Of a DNA stretch of 64,000 bases, positions 63,792 to 64,000 are shown piece by piece. Source of the stretch: Corallococcus silvisoli. Its GTDB lineage: Bacteria > Myxococcota > Myxococcia > Myxococcales > Myxococcaceae. Positions within the stretch are counted from its first letter, which is position 1, and each line of letters starts with the position of its first letter. The stretch covers positions 62,001 through 126,000 of the forward strand of contig NZ_JAAAPJ010000002.1 of the NCBI RefSeq assembly GCF_009909145.1, in the 5' to 3' direction. The notes beneath the pieces were generated by a model, which was given only the letters and a program-made list of their open reading frames with translations, made no database searches and was not told the DNA's origin. The position numbers were made by a program, and so were the translations under genes.

Positions 63792-63819
63792 TTGACACAA
63801 ATGCGGTTGAACCCATAAG
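63792..63819 (+). promoter_or_regulatory. sigma-70-type promoter candidate
   Basis: TTGACA at 63792-63797 matches the -35 consensus exactly. After 16 bases CATAAG (63814-63819) is a four-of-six -10 match. Transcription would begin near 63826, only a couple of bases before the ATG at 63828, giving a leaderless or nearly leaderless mRNA. Confidence 0.5.
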
Positions 63820-63827
63820 GCCCCGCC

Positions 63828-64000
63828 ATGAACAAACGCTTCCTCGCCCTCTGCGCCGTCTTCCTCCTGGCCGCGTGCGCTCCGAAGCGCATCCCCGGCA
63901 CCGAGCTGGAGGACACCGACGACACCCGCGCCATCCTCGCCGTGATGGAGCGCTACCGCACCGCCCTGGAGGCCCGCGACGTCAAGGCCATCCAGGCCCT
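63828..64000 (+). CDS. small lipoprotein, truncated by window end
   Basis: The first 57 codons are visible. They encode a signal peptide with lipobox (FLLAAC) and then a helical start (ELEDTDDTRAILAVMERYRT ALEARDVKAIQA), which resembles NTF2-like or SnoaL-like domains where such a helix pair opens the fold. Too little is present for a firm family call. Confidence 0.7.
   Translation, partial: MNKRFLALCAVFLLAACAPKRIPGTELEDTDDTRAILAVMERYRTALEARDVKAIQA

Overview
The window is about 64 kb of very high G+C DNA (roughly 70%, with G or C at nearly every third codon position). Genes are densely packed on both strands and often overlap by ATGA or GTGA. Gene content points to a myxobacterium of the Myxococcus/Corallococcus group. 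The markers are a gliding-motility outer-membrane gene set (gltK, gltB, gltA, gltC), a MYXO-CTERM surface protein beside its usual beta-barrel partner, a MopE-type metal-binding lipoprotein, several Ser/Thr kinases, a double hybrid histidine kinase and a squalene-synthase-type enzyme. From memory, several of these genes (acs, the MXAN_2561/2562 pair, gltKBAC) lie in one part of the M. xanthus genome, so this looks like conserved chromosomal backbone. I saw no insertion sequence, prophage, CRISPR array, tRNA or rRNA.

Layout. 0.1-12.8 kb: a GDSL esterase, an unusual 800-residue protein of unknown function, a GNAT acetyltransferase, dusA, a squalene/phytoene synthase, a C69 dipeptidase, acetyl-CoA synthetase, a lipoprotein and a Nudix hydrolase. 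12.8-19.3 kb: an M50 protease with a repetitive tail, a 1266-residue hybrid kinase and a membrane protein. 19.3-23.5 kb: a MoaD-MoaE fusion, a PKD lipoprotein and the beta-barrel/MYXO-CTERM pair. 23.6-29.4 kb, all on the minus strand: uppS, cdsA, rseP, rlpA, tsaB and an Asd-like gene that encodes no cysteine. This is an envelope and lipid-carrier block from which dxr is absent.

29.5-43.9 kb: a TPR protein and a MopE lipoprotein, two divergent Ser/Thr kinases separated by an inverted repeat, an RluA-type pseudouridine synthase, a YjbQ protein, dinB, a poly(A) polymerase/CCA-transferase-like gene, a HAD-like gene coupled to plsX, and an MFS exporter. 43.9-50.0 kb: the gltB-gltA-gltC operon ends in a clear intrinsic terminator and is divergent from gltK; a VWA-domain protein follows. 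50.2-64 kb: purE-purK, ybaK, a coiled-coil membrane protein, an EAL-CBS-GGDEF protein, a c-type cytochrome paired with a collagen-tailed PhoX-like lipoprotein, DUF192 and PilZ proteins, a membrane metalloprotease, a DUF2505-like protein and the start of a small lipoprotein cut by the window end.

No single locus is clearly a new defence or mobile system. The most unusual items are the cysteine-free Asd homologue, the 800-residue protein with an internal duplication, the collagen-PhoX/cytochrome pair, the kinase with a roughly 100-residue acidic insert, and a sequence element shared upstream of two envelope genes.
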